A model generated the notes under the pieces. The model did not search any database and had not been told where the DNA came from. It was given only the letters and a program-made list of their open reading frames with translations. Of a stretch of 64,000 nt of DNA, positions 1 to 10,391 are shown in pieces. The translations under genes and the position numbers were made by a program. Source of the DNA: Alviniconcha marisindica (Eukaryota; Mollusca; Gastropoda; Provannidae); contig JABMCL010002719.1 in the NCBI GenBank assembly GCA_018857735.1, positions 1 through 64,000 on the forward strand. The letters run 5' to 3'. Position 1 is the first letter of the stretch. Each line of letters opens with the position of its first letter.

Positions 1-1455
1 CCTTTTCAAAATTTTTTTTGGGTTTAAAAAATTTTATTAATTTTAAAAAAATTTTTTTAAAAAAAAATAAAAAAAAATAAGGCCCCTTTTTTGGGGGAAA
101 GCCCCTTTTTTTCCCTTTTTTTTTTTGGGGGGAAAAAAAGGGAAAAAAAAGGGGTTTTAAAAGGCCCTCCCCCCCCTTGGGAAAAAGGGGGGGGAAAAAA
201 AAAACCCCCCCTTTAAAAGGGGGGGCCCCAAAAATTTTTAAAAAAAATTTTTAAAAAAAATTTTTTAAAAAAAAAAAAATTTTTTTCAAAAAAAACCCCC
301 CCCCCAAAAAAAATTTATTTAAAAAAAAAAAATTTTTTTTCCCCCCTTTAAACCCCCCTTTTTTTAAAAAAAAAATTTTTTTTTAAAAAACCCCTTTTGG
401 TTTTTAAAAAAAAACCCAAAAAATCAAACCCCAAAAAAAGGGGGTTTAAAAATTTTTATTAAAAAACCCCCCCCCAAAAAGGGGCCTAAATTTTAAAAAT
501 TTTTTTTTTGGGTTTTTTTTTTTTTTTTTTTTTTAAAACCCCCTTTTTTTGGTTCCCCAAAAAAAAAAAAAAATTTTTTTTACAAGGGGGGTTTTTTTTT
601 AAATTTTCCGCAAAAAAGGCTTTAAAAAAATTTTTTTAAAAAATTAAAAAAAAAACTAAAAAATTTGAAAAGGGGGGCCCCCCAAATTTTTTTTTAAAAA
701 AAACCCCCCCGGGGGGTTTTTTTTTTGGGGGGGGCCTTTTAAAAAACGGTTTTTGGGGGGGTTTTTTTTTTGGGCGGGGAAAAAAAAAAACAATTTTGGG
801 GGTTTTAAAAAAAAACCCCAAAGGGAAAAAAATTTTTGGGGGGCCCGGGAAAAAAAAAAAAATTCCAAAAATTTTTTTTTTTTTTCCCCTTTTTTTTTCC
901 CCCCCCCTTTTTTTCCCTTTTTTTTTTTTTTTAAAAGGGGGGGGGGGTTTTTTGGCAAATACCCCCTTTTTTTTAAGGCCGAAACCCCCAAAAAAAAATT
1001 TTTAAAATTTTTTTTTAAAAAAACCCCCGGGGGGGGTTTTTTAAAAAAAAAGGGAAAACCCCCCTTTTTTTTTTTTTTGGGGGGTTTTTTCCCCCCAAAA
1101 TTTTTTTGGAAAAAATTTGGCCCGGGGGGGTTTTTTTGGGCCCGGGCCCCCCAAAAAAACCCGGTTTTAAAAAAAACCCCCAAAAAAAAATTTTTTTTTT
1201 GGGGGGTCCAAAAAAAATTTTTTAAAAAAAATTACAAAAAAATTTTTCCCCCCTTTTTTTTTTTAAAAATTTTTAAAAAAAAAAAAACCCAAAAAATAAC
1301 CCCTTTTTTCCCCCTTTTTTAATTTTTAAAAAAGGGGGCCCCAAAAATTTTTTTTTCCCCCCAAAAAACCCAAATTTTGGGAAAAAATTTTTTGGGTTTA
1401 AATTTAAAAAAAATTTTTAAAAAAAAAAGGGGAAAAATTTTTTTTAAGGCCCGGG
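1..1455. other. Homopolymer-run tract, probable sequencing or consensus artefact
   Basis: Nearly every base here sits in a run of two to about twenty identical bases, and all four bases are affected. No natural microsatellite, coding sequence or transposon looks like this. Ordinary-complexity sequence starts abruptly after a GGCCCGGGC at about 1447-1455. The apparent open frames are poly-Phe/Lys/Pro/Gly translations of the runs and are not genes. The tract abuts the end of a large palindrome, which fits a read or consensus that failed beyond a fold-back. A real hyper-homopolymeric sequence cannot be excluded from the window alone. Confidence 0.8.
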
Positions 1456-1458
1456 CAT

Positions 1459-1700
1459 ATGAAATACATTTAGATACTGACTTTGTTACATACAACGGTT
1501 GTATTCAGGCAGTAAATAAATATATCAAGGGTCTAGGTATTGCTGTCCAAAGTAACAAGTCTTTAAGCATGAGAAAATCCTTAACAATAATTGACAAAGT
1601 ACAGAAAGGAACAAAAAGTTACTATGACATTTTAGCTGAAAATAAAAGGAAACCAAAGTGCTGCATAAAATGGAATAGCGTACTGTCTCACAAGTCTTGG
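1459..1700 (+). pseudogene. LINE ORF2 C-terminal fragment, mirrored copy
   Basis: Translation gives a segment ending in a KGTKSYYDILAENK-x-CCIKWN block. This matches the C-terminal part of the LINE ORF2 at 58537-59031, which has KGTRLYYNILVND-x-CCLKWN. The same sequence occurs on the other strand at 3850-4063, where it is continuous with the LINE RT at 4757-5260. This copy lacks anything upstream because the palindrome arm ends there. It is therefore a mirror of the LINE at 3850-5395 and not an independent insertion. Confidence 0.75.
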
Positions 1701-1886
1701 GCGCGCAGACTTTCACTCTGCTTAGCTTGTAAACCCTTTCCGGGTCTTTGTGCGCGTACCCGAACAGGCCGGCGATGCGCGTCAGTAGTGGCAATTATAC
1801 TCTTTGTCGTACGTTCCTACCGGAGCAGACAGACGCGGCCAGATCAGCGCTTAGATTCTTGATGCGCTACCCGCGTCAGTAAGACC

Positions 1887-1948
1887 TTCCCCGTCCCTAA
1901 TAAGCCTTATGGTTTCTGTGGACGTTAAGCACCATGTTTACTTACTTA
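1887..1948 (+). mobile_element. 62-nt 5'-truncated SINE tail with 10-bp target duplication
   Basis: A 62-nt segment ending in CATGTTTACTTACTTA is flanked by perfect 10-bp repeats CAGTAAGACC at 1877-1886 and 1949-1958. It matches the last ~62 nt of the full-length SINE at 23700-24012. The mirrored copy in the right palindrome arm lacks the left duplicate. This is a retroposition product containing only the 3' tail. Confidence 0.75.
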
Positions 1949-2009
1949 CAGTAAGACCCTTGACGTTGTTCACAGATATGCTCTGCTAGTTAGTAACAGT
2001 GACATGCTG

Positions 2010-2275
2010 TAGCCCTTTGTGAACCGGTTTGGCCTAGCGGTAAGGCATGATGGAAGCGCTGGTCACTTCGCAGCATAAAGGCTTGAAATTTGAACACACG
2101 AACAAAGTACACTGACGCCATGGCTGCAACCAGGCCGCGGCAATCACGCCGAAATTTCCCACGATCAGTTACAAGAACCAAAATCGGCCAACGCTATGTG
2201 AACATGGTGTACATATCACATTTCATCGACTGAGAAACACAGAACAACAAGCCATAAGAAAATAACTTACTTACG
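2010..2275 (+). mobile_element. tRNA-related SINE-like unit, left palindrome arm
   Basis: A CCTAGCGGTAAGGC box-A-like stretch near 2033 resembles the head of the SINE at 23700. The body (about 2095-2275, with the CTGACGCCATGGCTGCAACC block) recurs at 9365-9560 on the same strand and mirrored at 3255-3530. A clear box B is not seen here, so the unit is decayed or miscalled. Confidence 0.5.
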
Positions 2276-2351
2276 GCTCTCCCCTGAATCAGATGCAGAG
2301 GCAGCAGTCGAACTAACTGACGACACTGCTCTCACCTAGCAGGGACACTGG

Positions 2352-2537
2352 CGAGGCGGTGATGATGCTGAAAGTGTAGCTTTATGGATCCCAGATGGCA
2401 GTGACCTATTAGGACAAGTAGTGTGACAAAATGCCGAAGCACGGTGCAATAAATCTTTACGTCCACGAAAACCAGAAGGACTCGTTAGGACGGACAGTCC
2501 AGGACGTCCACCTCGACTTCTCACACAGCTCCTGAAA
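2352..2537 (-). mobile_element. S2 retroposon copy, left palindrome arm
   Basis: The reverse complement matches the ~175-bp S2 element seen at 2980-3165, 24158-24334 and 26614-26783: GAGCTGTGTGAGA near the 5' end, then GGTGGACGTCCTGGACTGTC and CCGTGCTTCGGCATT. It is the mirror image of the 2980-3165 copy. Confidence 0.7.
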
Positions 2538-2979
2538 GTCTGTCTGGTGGGCGGGCCCAGCCACTAGTTTTCAGCTCTGCAGTCACCCAGCCCCACCAAA
2601 TTTGTGTGTTCTACCAAATCAAAAAGGAAAAGAAACCGAAGGAAAGGTTAAGGGGTCATAGCCCGAACCACACACATACAACTCGGTTACATATACACAT
2701 TGATATGTTAAAGGTTGTTTTTGACATATCATAATCTAAGATTTAGTATAAGTGTTATCTAGAATTATAATTCTCATATAACTCTAACTATAATCTAGTA
2801 ATTAGATCAAACAAATACTAACATATCACCTATATTTAACCGTGAGTGTATTGGTGTGTGTTATCGGGCTATGACCTTAACCTTTCTTTCCTTCCCTTTC
2901 CTATTTGATTGGGTAGGAATTATTATTGCCCTCAATTATCTAAAGTTGTTAAACTAGTGCGCATGGCCACACCCCCAGT

Positions 2980-3165
2980 CATGGTTAGGAGCTGTGTGAG
3001 AGTACGAGGTGGACGTGTCCTGGACTCTGTCCGTCCTAACGAGAACCATTCTGGTTTCCGTTAGAACGTAACAATATTATATTGCAGCCGTGCTTCGGCT
3101 TGGTCCACTTGTCCCTAATATATGTCACTGACATCGAGGACATAACATCACTTCATCATCATCTT
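2980..3165 (+). mobile_element. S2 retroposon with 8-bp target duplication
   Basis: The element starts CATGGTTAGGAGCTGTGTGAG and ends CATCACTTCATCATCATCTT. It is bounded by CCCCCAGT at 2972-2979 and 3166-3173. Its 5' start coincides with two other S2 copies, so this is probably full length rather than truncated. No clear Pol III box A/B pair is visible. Confidence 0.7.
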
Positions 3166-3254
3166 CCCCCAGTGTTCCTTCAGTAGCAGGTCGTCAGTTA
3201 GTTCGAGCTGCTGCCTATGCTTCTGATTCAGGGGAGAGCCTGTAAGTAGTTATT

Positions 3255-3530
3255 TTTCTATGGCTTGTTGTTCTGTTGTTTCTCATTTGAATGTTCAAAT
3301 GATGTATGTTAACCCATAGTTCACAGCGTGCCTTATGATTTTGGTATTACTTGAACACGTGGAGGAAATTTCAGGCGTGTTGCCGGGTACTGGTTTGCAG
3401 CCATGGCGTCGTGGAACTTTGTTCGTGTGTTATTCCAAATTTCAAGCTTTATGCTGCGAAGATGACCAGCGCTTCCTCTCCTTCGCTAGGACCAACCGGT
3501 TCACTAAAGGCTACAGCATGTCACTGTATT
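3255..3530 (-). mobile_element. SINE-like unit, right palindrome arm
   Basis: This is the mirror of 2010-2275. The minus strand reads GAACCGGTTGGTCCTAGCG followed by the CATGGCTGCAAACC block. It differs from the left arm by many one-base indels, the pattern expected of unpolished long reads. Confidence 0.5.
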
Positions 3531-3849
3531 ACTACTAGCAGAGCATATCTGTTACAACGTCAGGTTCTTACTGTAACGTAAGTTAAACATGAGTGCTTTA
3601 ATACGTCCAAGAAACCATAAGGCTTCTTAGGGAACGGGTAGCGCATCAGAGCTAAGCGCTGGATACTGGCCGGGGACGGCGTCTGTCTGATCGGTTGTGA
3701 CAAGACAAAGAATATATTGCCACTACATCTCGACGCGCATCGCCGCCTGTATACAGGGTACGCGCAGAAGACCTGGCAAGGTTGAGGCAAGCTACGCAAG
3801 TGAAAGGTACTGCGCGCCGACTTAGTGAGACAGTACGCTCTTCATTTTA

Positions 3850-5395
3850 GGCAAAGCACACTTTGGTTTCCTTTTATTTTCAGCTAAAATGTCATAATAA
3901 CTTTTTGTTCCTTTCTGTACTTTGTCAATTATTGTTAAGGATTTTCTCATGCTTAAAGACTTGTTACTTTGGACAGCAATACCTAGACCCTTGATATATT
4001 TATTTACTGCCTGAATACAACCGTTGTATGTAACAAAGTCAGTATCTAAATGTATTTCATATTAAACTCCTCAAGGCACAAAAAGGCTCCGTGTTCATGT
4101 AAAAGATGAGAGATTCGACAGACGCCCCTTTCAATCATTCTTCTATGTAGTGTTGTGTTATTTCCAACCCGAATGTTGTCATTATAGAACAGAGGCTCTG
4201 TCACAAGTTCTTCAGCCTTCGCTGGACTGACTTTGCGACAAAAGCTTTTATAGGCCTGTAATGTATGCCTCCAAAACAAATTTAATTTGTTGTTTTTTAA
4301 GGGCAAGCAAGGTCCATGGACATCAAGGGTTCTTATAATAGGAAAACTGACGGAAATAATGTTTTTTCAATTATTATTATCATTTAAAAGTTTACGTATC
4401 CAAATTAGTTTTAATCCATTAATGAATTGTCGTATATCAAGTAGCCCCATTCCTCCTTTTTTGATACTTTTTATTATGACAGTTTTCTGCTAATCCTAAC
4501 TCGTTTTCTGTTCCATACGAACTTAAAGCACATTTTTTGCAGTTTATCGATAAGACCATCAGGTGGATTTGGCAGTAGCATCGATAACTGTACAATTTTC
4601 GATAGAATCACAGATTTCAAAATGGCTATCTTTCATAATGGCGTTGTTGTTCTTTTGATCCAAATATTAAATAGTATTTTCATTTAAGAGAATTTATTGT
4701 TATAATTAATTTGTTCACTATTAGTTAAATCTGCTGTAAGCCACACACCTAGAATCTTAAATCTGGGAGGATTCCAATCTATTTTTAAACGAGGCCTTTT
4801 GCTTCCAAGCCAAACTGCTTGAGTGGCCAGAGTTCATGGCCAAGCCAGACTTTCTACCAAAGTTATTCACGGTACTAATACTTTGCTCAAAGGAGATTGC
4901 ATCGCCCTCTGACATCATCTTTGTATCATCAGCAAATTGCGCAATCTTATGTTCTTCGTCGTTAATATTAATCCGTTTAATCAGACTATTTTTTCGAATC
5001 ATAATACCACGAATTTCTACACAGAGCAAAAACAAATAAGACGAAATGGGATCGCCTTGACGACATCCTCTTTCATTAAAAAACACAAAACAGGGTGAAG
5101 TATGCCCATTAACACTGACCGTTGATTTAATTCTGTTATAAAATGTGTAGATCCACTGACATATTATTGGACCAAATCCAAAGGCCTTCAGAACTTTCAT
5201 TACAAAGTTCCAATCAACTGAGTCAATATTAGACTTATATATGAGCTTATTCATTATTTAAATTATAATAATCTACCTGGGCTGCTAATTTAAATAATGA
5301 ATAAGATCATATATAAGTCTAATATTGTCTCCCATATATCTGTTTGACATAAACCCAGTTTGGTCCTCGTTTATAAGGAAGGGAGGTGTTGAGGG
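3850..5395 (-). pseudogene. L1/Tx1-like LINE ORF2 remnant (RT to C-terminus)
   Basis: Minus-strand pieces in order are an INEDQTGFMSNRYMGDNIRLIYDL block (5390-5290), the RT core at 5254-4757 with RGCRQGDPISSYLF and the catalytic FADDTKMM, and the C-terminal region at 4306-3850 (EPLFYNDNIRVGN, then KGTKSYYDI-x-CCIKWN). These blocks align with the LINE ORF2s at 17426-18660 and 57825-60560. An inverted duplication at 5224-5327 replaces the LCLDFEKAF catalytic-aspartate region, and several stops and frame breaks follow. The endonuclease and ORF1 are absent. Assignment to the L1/Tx1 group is from the RT motif style and is an inference. Confidence 0.85.
5224..5327. repeat. 42-bp inverted repeat with 20-nt spacer inside the LINE
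   Basis: 5224-5265 and 5286-5327 are reverse complements with 41 of 42 positions matching. The right arm encodes the normal NIRLIYDLIHYLN segment of the LINE. The left arm is its reverse complement and sits where the DFEKAF region should be. The structure can form a strong hairpin and looks like a template-switch event. Confidence 0.9.
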
Positions 5396-5484
5396 AGATG
5401 CCCGACTTGTTAGCAATACAGGATGAACCGATTTTGTGAATTGTTGAGGGGTAGCAGTCCCTGTGCTGCCTGGTAGGGAGGCGC

Positions 5485-7805
5485 GGAACAAATTCCTGCC
5501 TCGGGGTGGAATCCGCCCGTAGTCGTTACCCCTCCCAAGCACGGCAAACCAATGGAGGGAGCTCGGCAGCTACCGGCCCATACTCCCTCACTATCACATA
5601 CTGGGAAAGGTGTTCGAGAAGGTGGCCAAACACCGTCTCGAATACTTCTGCGAGTCGAAAAAAGTCTTTCCTGCATGTCAGGCCGGCTTCCGACGGGGGC
5701 GGGGTGTCACGGACCATCTGGTAAAGCTGGGAGAACACATCGGGAGGGCGTTAGGGAAGATGAAGGTCCTTTTGTCTTGCTTTTTCGACGTTTCTCGAGC
5801 TTACGACCAGGTCTGGCACGCTAAGCTGCTGCAGAAACTCCAGAAAATAGGCATTTCTGGTAAGATGTACGACTACATCAATACGTTTCTATCCGGGCGC
5901 TCGATGCAGGTCCGGTGGAAAGGGGCCATGTCCGCTGTGAAAACAGTGAGTATGGATGTCCCACAGGGTTCTGTCATTGCGCCGCTACTCTTCAACATCA
6001 TTGTCCACGACGTCTGTCATTGCGCCGCTACTCTTCAACATCATTGTCCACGACGTCGTCACGGCAGTGTCTGGGAAGGTGGTCATAACCATGTACGCCG
6101 ATGACTTGGCTATATGGTTGGACACACACATCCGGCGTCTGTTCCTGGAGAAGAGCACCGCAGTCAAGAGGTTCATGAAACCGTTTTAGGCGGCGGTGGA
6201 CGCAGTGGTACGGTTTATGAGGGAGAACGGGTTTACCTTGTCCATCCCCAAAACTATTCATCCCGTTCCACACGACCTCCTCAACAGGCAGCTACATGTC
6301 AGGATCAATGATGACTGTATTTTCGCTTCCAAGAAAGTCAAGTATCTGGGCGTGAGTTTCAGTCGCCAAGGGCGGACCAACTTACAAGTGAACAACAACG
6401 CGAGGAACGCTTCTCGCGCCCTCAACGTCATCAAGGCGCGCAGCCCTGGGCTAACTCCCCAAAGATCCCCGTCAGTCTGGTGCGGAGCCTGGTGCGCTCG
6501 CGACTGATCTACGGCCTGGAGTAGCCATGCCGCACAATCACCAACTCGCGGCCTGGCCCCTGTACTCAACACCGATTGAGTTACACGGACATGCGAGATC
6601 AAAGCCCTCACAGGGGCTTCCCGCGTCGGCCCCCACAGCACTGGTGTACAAGAAGCTGCTGTTCATGCCGCTGGGGCAGGCACAATTCCAGCTTAGTATG
6701 CCGAATACCAGTACAGTTCCGCTGTCAACAGTGACCAACTCAAGCATTGCATAGTAGCAAGGTCCTTTGCGAGGCCCAGCAGGGGCGGCTCTGCTCATAC
6801 CATCCTGCGATTCCAATACCGCGACTGGTTCGCGCTGAGGCGGGGGATGGTTGTTGGAAGAGAGCGAAACGTCGTATGGTGCATGGGGTAAACCTGACAA
6901 AGAAGGGAACCCGCTTGTGGCAGTATATTTAGCCAACGTTTCCTGAAAGGAAACTACAGAAATTCTTAGAGATCTACCCCGAGGCTCAATTGTTGGATTG
7001 GTTCGGCGCGCAGGTGCCGCTTGATTGTTTTCCGAGTCAACAATATGACACCACTCGATTCTCATCTACCCAGTCAGTGTCGGTCGACACGGCTGAGCTG
7101 GTGGCCATTCTGATGGAACTACACACATAGATGCCATTCTACACCTATGCCGTCAGCTATAGTCCCATACTGTTATACGACTCCCTAGGCCGTGCGCTCT
7201 ACCTCCACGGATCCGACACTCTGCCAAAACGCACGGAGGATCACATGGATGAGCTCATGAGAATCGTGCACCACGACACACACAAGCGGTACCGGAGGTA
7301 CTCCTTCCAGTGTGTGGCCGGCACAACGTCAGTTCTTCTCCGTGCACTAAGAAGCTGACAGGGCACGGCGATAGATGTACGCCAGGGAACCGTAGTCTGT
7401 GGCAGCCTCTCGACCTGGCCGATATTTATTCCAGATTAACTGTGGCACAGGTGTGGAGGGGATGGGGGGGGGGAATTTCGCACCCAGGCACTAGCCTGAG
7501 ACTGGGCCGATCGGACCTCCCCCTGCAGGGACGGAATCTTGCACCGGATACACATGGACTGGTGGAGGGTCATGTTCGTGCCCACACCCTGTGTATGCGA
7601 TGAGCTAGTATCATTTTATCATGTATTATTCAAGTGTAAAAACTGTACAGATCAGGTTAAACCCCTGACTGATAAACTCATCAGCCTGGGACTCCCCCTG
7701 TGCATCCAAGGCCTGGCAGTGCGTCACCAACGAGAGGGCTGGAGCCCTCTCCGTGCCGCCGCCAAACTGATCTACAGCGGCTGTCCCATGGCAGCCTGCC
7801 TGTAG
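5485..7805 (+). pseudogene. I/Nimb-like LINE ORF2 remnant (RT, RNase H, C-terminus)
   Basis: The frame runs RT fingers (KVFEKVAKHRLEYF, then QAGFRRGRGVTDHL), RT palm (FFDVSRAYDQVWH; VPQGSVIAPLLFN; catalytic YADDLAIW at 6094-6117), thumb (KVKYLGVSFSRQGRTN), then an RNase H-like segment (VDTAELVAILMEL near 7087-7127, DSLGRALYLHGSD after it), and a C-terminal zinc-like tail (ELVSFYHVLFKCKNC, ending at a stop near 7803). A 43-bp tandem duplication at 5970-6055 shifts the frame, TAG at 6187-6189 interrupts it, and more breaks follow. The endonuclease is missing. The close relative at 12908-13438 shares YADDLAIW-x-THIRRL. An RNase H after the RT plus a CCHC ORF1 in the relative fits the I superfamily. 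Confidence 0.85.
5970..6055 (+). repeat. 43-bp perfect tandem duplication in the RT
   Basis: 5970-6012 is repeated exactly at 6013-6055. The unit encodes the end of VPQGSVIAPLLFNIIVHDV, between RT motifs B and C. The length is not a multiple of three, so the catalytic YADD box lies in a different frame from the fingers. The same site is the deletion breakpoint in the second copy at 12893-12910. Confidence 0.95.
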
Positions 7806-8066
7806 AATGAGGAGCACCCCGTGACGTCCGTATTGCGTCACCCACGAGGTCCGTCCCCGGGGGTGGGGGAAGCGAAGGGTGACCCCCATTGAAGACAGGG
7901 CTCGGTGAAGGAAGCGCTGTGTTCAACTCCCTGAACACCGCTAACCCACCGCCGTGCTTGCCGAGCGTGACCAACGCTCCAGCACGGCAAGTGCCTTACT
8001 CCTCTCTTCCAAGTAATAACAAACCCCATAATATGTTACTTACTTACTTACTTAGTAAGATTACAA
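7806..8066 (+). mobile_element. LINE 3' UTR ending in a (TTAC)n tail
   Basis: After the ORF2 stop comes a GC-rich stretch and then a short tetranucleotide tail of TTAC units at about 8034-8055. The SINE at 23700-24012 ends in the same TTACTTACTTA tail, which suggests but does not prove a LINE-SINE partnership. Confidence 0.5.
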
Positions 8067-8224
8067 TGCGATTTTTGCATAGTATGAATATCCAAATGCC
8101 TATGTGGTTGTTCTTTTTCAAAGCCACGAGACTTTTTGTCTCCTTTTAACTGCGACTTTTGCATAGTATGAATATCCAAAGGCTTAAGCTTTTAAAGCCA
8201 CGAGACGTTTTGTCTCCTTTTAAC
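8067..8224. repeat. Tandem duplication, ~80-bp unit, two copies
   Basis: 8067-8150 and 8151-8224 share TTTTGCATAGTATGAATATC, an AAAGCCACGAGAC block and GTCTCCTTTTAACTG. The second unit has about ten bases fewer. GAGAC/GTCTC inside each unit gives a small local hairpin. No coding potential is seen. Confidence 0.8.
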
Positions 8225-8397
8225 TGTAAATAGATGTCTATCCAAACAATGGATTTTTAACAGTAGCAGGCACGTCGTTGTCGCCCAGAACACGTCACGC
8301 ATGTTGAAACTGGAATGGCGACCGACTGCGTCGCTCCCCGGCTGCGTGGCCGGAGAGCAGAATGTCTAAACCATAACCAGCTTTTTAAGGTTTCTTC

Positions 8398-8590
8398 CTG
8401 TAGGGGAGTGGTGTGGAGAAGTTGAGGGAAGCAGGTTGGACGCATGGATGAAGAGCCACAAGCCAGAGGTTGCTATAACATAACTTTTATTTGTACACCA
8501 ACCAACCAGGAAACAGTGTCTGTGTTGGAAAAGACACAAGCAAACAAAACATTTAGAATATAAAAGCAACGTAAAGACTAAAAATAGCAA
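8398..8590 (-). repeat. LTR-like 3' end repeat with polyadenylation signal
   Basis: The minus strand reads through CTTTTCCAACACAGACACTG, CCTGGTTGGT, an AATAAA signal and CTTCATCCATGCGTCCAACC. It matches 16985-17145 on the plus strand. Because 16985-17145 follows a Gypsy pol fragment, an LTR origin is plausible, but full LTR boundaries are not visible. Confidence 0.55.
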
Positions 8591-9364
8591 TTATCTAATA
8601 AATACAGTAACCATGTAGTTTACCTGTAGGTTACTATAGTACATGATGGGTAACTGTGACAAAATGATTAATAATCAAGCACATAAATTGTGTGCATGAC
8701 TTGCACTTAAAACCCGTATCTCACAGTGAGTATAAAAGAGACGGCCACTCAATTAACTGATGAACTCCCAGTATACATAAAGTAACAGTGAAAAATACGG
8801 ATTACCAAGCTCATTCTTAACTAAACAGGAAGAGTGAGATAACTGTTACAGCACTGTTCCACTTAAGCACACAACGAGACGGACAGTGACACGAGTGGCA
8901 CTTGGGACCATGCCGTAAGCGGGAGGAAGTCAGTCATAAACTGACCGGCTCCAGCCTCGTTACTCAAAGCTAAGCAGAGTGAAAGTCTGCGCGCCCAAGA
9001 ATCGGCCATACAAAAAGCCAGATCAAAACAGAAATAACTTATCTCACAGTTTATACAATCACCCCTATGCACTAAACCATATTCAACTAGTAAAATGAAC
9101 ATACAACAACTATGAAGTCAACATATTCAAAGTGTTAGCCATGTATACCCCCGATTTCATGTAGAAAAATAGATCGGTAGGAAACTAAACAAATAAGTTA
9201 TGCCGCACAGAGATCTGCACTGTCGCACAAAGGAACCATACCCAACTGAGGGAAAACCGTTTACGGCATCGGCAAAGCTTCACTCCAATAATGGCACATC
9301 CAATAATGGCAACATAACATACTAGCTACATATCAGCTAACCAAGGTTAGCTGCATACATTTTG
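8591..9364. other. No gene seen; isolated TATA box and a shared repeat
   Basis: TATAAAAG occurs at 8731-8738 (+) without a recognisable downstream gene. About 8966-9000 is the reverse complement of a stretch at about 1694-1730 (GCGCGCAGACTTTCACTCTG), so a common repeat fragment is present. The rest is AT-rich and unassigned. Confidence 0.4.
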
Positions 9365-9560
9365 GTGAACGTACAAACAATGTACACTGACGCCATGGCG
9401 GCTGCAACCAGGCGGCAATCTGACGCCGAAATTACCCACGTGTTCAAGAACCAAAATCAAGGCACGTTTTGAACATGGTAACATTATAAACATACATTAT
9501 TTACATCAATAAGAAACAATAGAATAACAAGCCATAGAAGAATAACTACTTACAGGACTT
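9365..9560 (+). mobile_element. SINE-like unit, third copy
   Basis: It matches 2100-2275: GTACACTGACGCCATGG, GCTGCAACCAGG, then ACAAGCCATAGAAGAATAAC near the end. It lacks the tRNA-like head present at 2010-2100, so it is probably 5'-truncated. Target duplications were not found. Confidence 0.55.
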
Positions 9561-10089
9561 GAAGGGGATGAAGAAAGAACAAAAATGGCAAGGAAAAGAA
9601 ACTGCGATTACATCACACAAAAATGTACGAATGTAGCCAGACCCCCTGCCTGGGGATTGAATCCTCACTCAGGCATCATGAAAAGAACTAAACAGTGCAT
9701 CTAAAGTCTGAGATCAAACTGAAGTTAACTGGGATGACATGTTGCTTGGCTATATTATTATGGAAACAGTCAACCCTTTGATACAGTAATCTGATTTATT
9801 AATCACATAATAGTAATGTTAGTAGCAAAAATATGTGTGGCTATGTTTAAACAGAACACCCCATTAAAGTTATGTAGAAACTGAAATTCTTTTTCATCCT
9901 GAACTTAAGTAGATGTATGGAATTTAAAAAAAACAAAGTGCTCATGTGCTATCATTTTATATACAGGTCAAGAGACATGTTGATTGGGTGGGAGTTTTAT
10001 GGCCCCAATTATCTAAGGTGTTAAAACCTGTGCGCTGGCCGGCAGCGTCCACAAGGCATAAAGGCTTAGTTTACCCTACCGTGGCCTGT
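9561..10089. other. No gene seen
   Basis: AT-rich, unassigned. CTGCCTGGGGATTGAATCC near 9648 resembles the reverse complement of a Pol III box B but has no partner box A. Confidence 0.4.
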
Positions 10090-10185
10090 GCGCTCAGTGG
10101 AGTAGTGGTCAGTGAGGCTTCTCATTTCGTCGCGCTCTGCTGCAGACCGTGTCGGACTGGGATTGCGGTTCGAGACAAGCTGATG
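10090..10185 (+). mobile_element. tRNA-derived SINE head or retroelement 5' end
   Basis: AGTAGTGGTCAGTGAGGC resembles box A, and ACTGGGATTGCGGTTCGAGAC carries box B (GGTTCGAGAC) about 55 nt later, the spacing expected of a tRNA-like promoter. The acceptor ends do not pair, so it is not a working tRNA. Confidence 0.45.
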
Positions 10186-10391
10186 GTATCGTACCTTTTA
10201 CCTATTTTTTCTTAACGAACGATTTTTGTATTATGTTCTCGGGTGGCTCTCGTTACCCTGAGAGCATCTTGCATTAATTAGAAACATTTTTGCAATTTTT
10301 GCGATTACTTTCTAACTTTGCAGGAGGTTCATCCGCCTGTAACTGTATCTGTGTTGTGCTCCCCATTGTTTAAGCGACTTTGTATCGTATT

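Larger units (their letters stand above)
1456..4068. repeat. 2.6-kb palindrome with essentially no spacer
   Basis: The left arm (1456-2767) is the reverse complement of the right arm (2768-4068), and the symmetry centre is a 14-bp perfect palindrome at 2761-2774. The outer ~205 bp of each arm (1459-1660 and 3860-4063) match with one visible difference. The inner kilobase matches with many single-base indels and substitutions. Both arms contain the same LINE 3' end, the same SINE-like unit and the same S2 retroposon in mirror order. The left arm stops in mid-LINE exactly where the homopolymer tract begins, while the right arm continues into the rest of that LINE. This fits a folded-back read better than a transposon with defined ends. 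Confidence 0.85.

Noticed and set aside
656..1322. Long open frames on both strands in the homopolymer tract
   Set aside because: They are poly-Phe/Lys/Pro/Gly products of base runs with no protein character.
8731..8738. Promoter with TATAAAAG
   Set aside because: No coding exon or recognisable transcript start follows.
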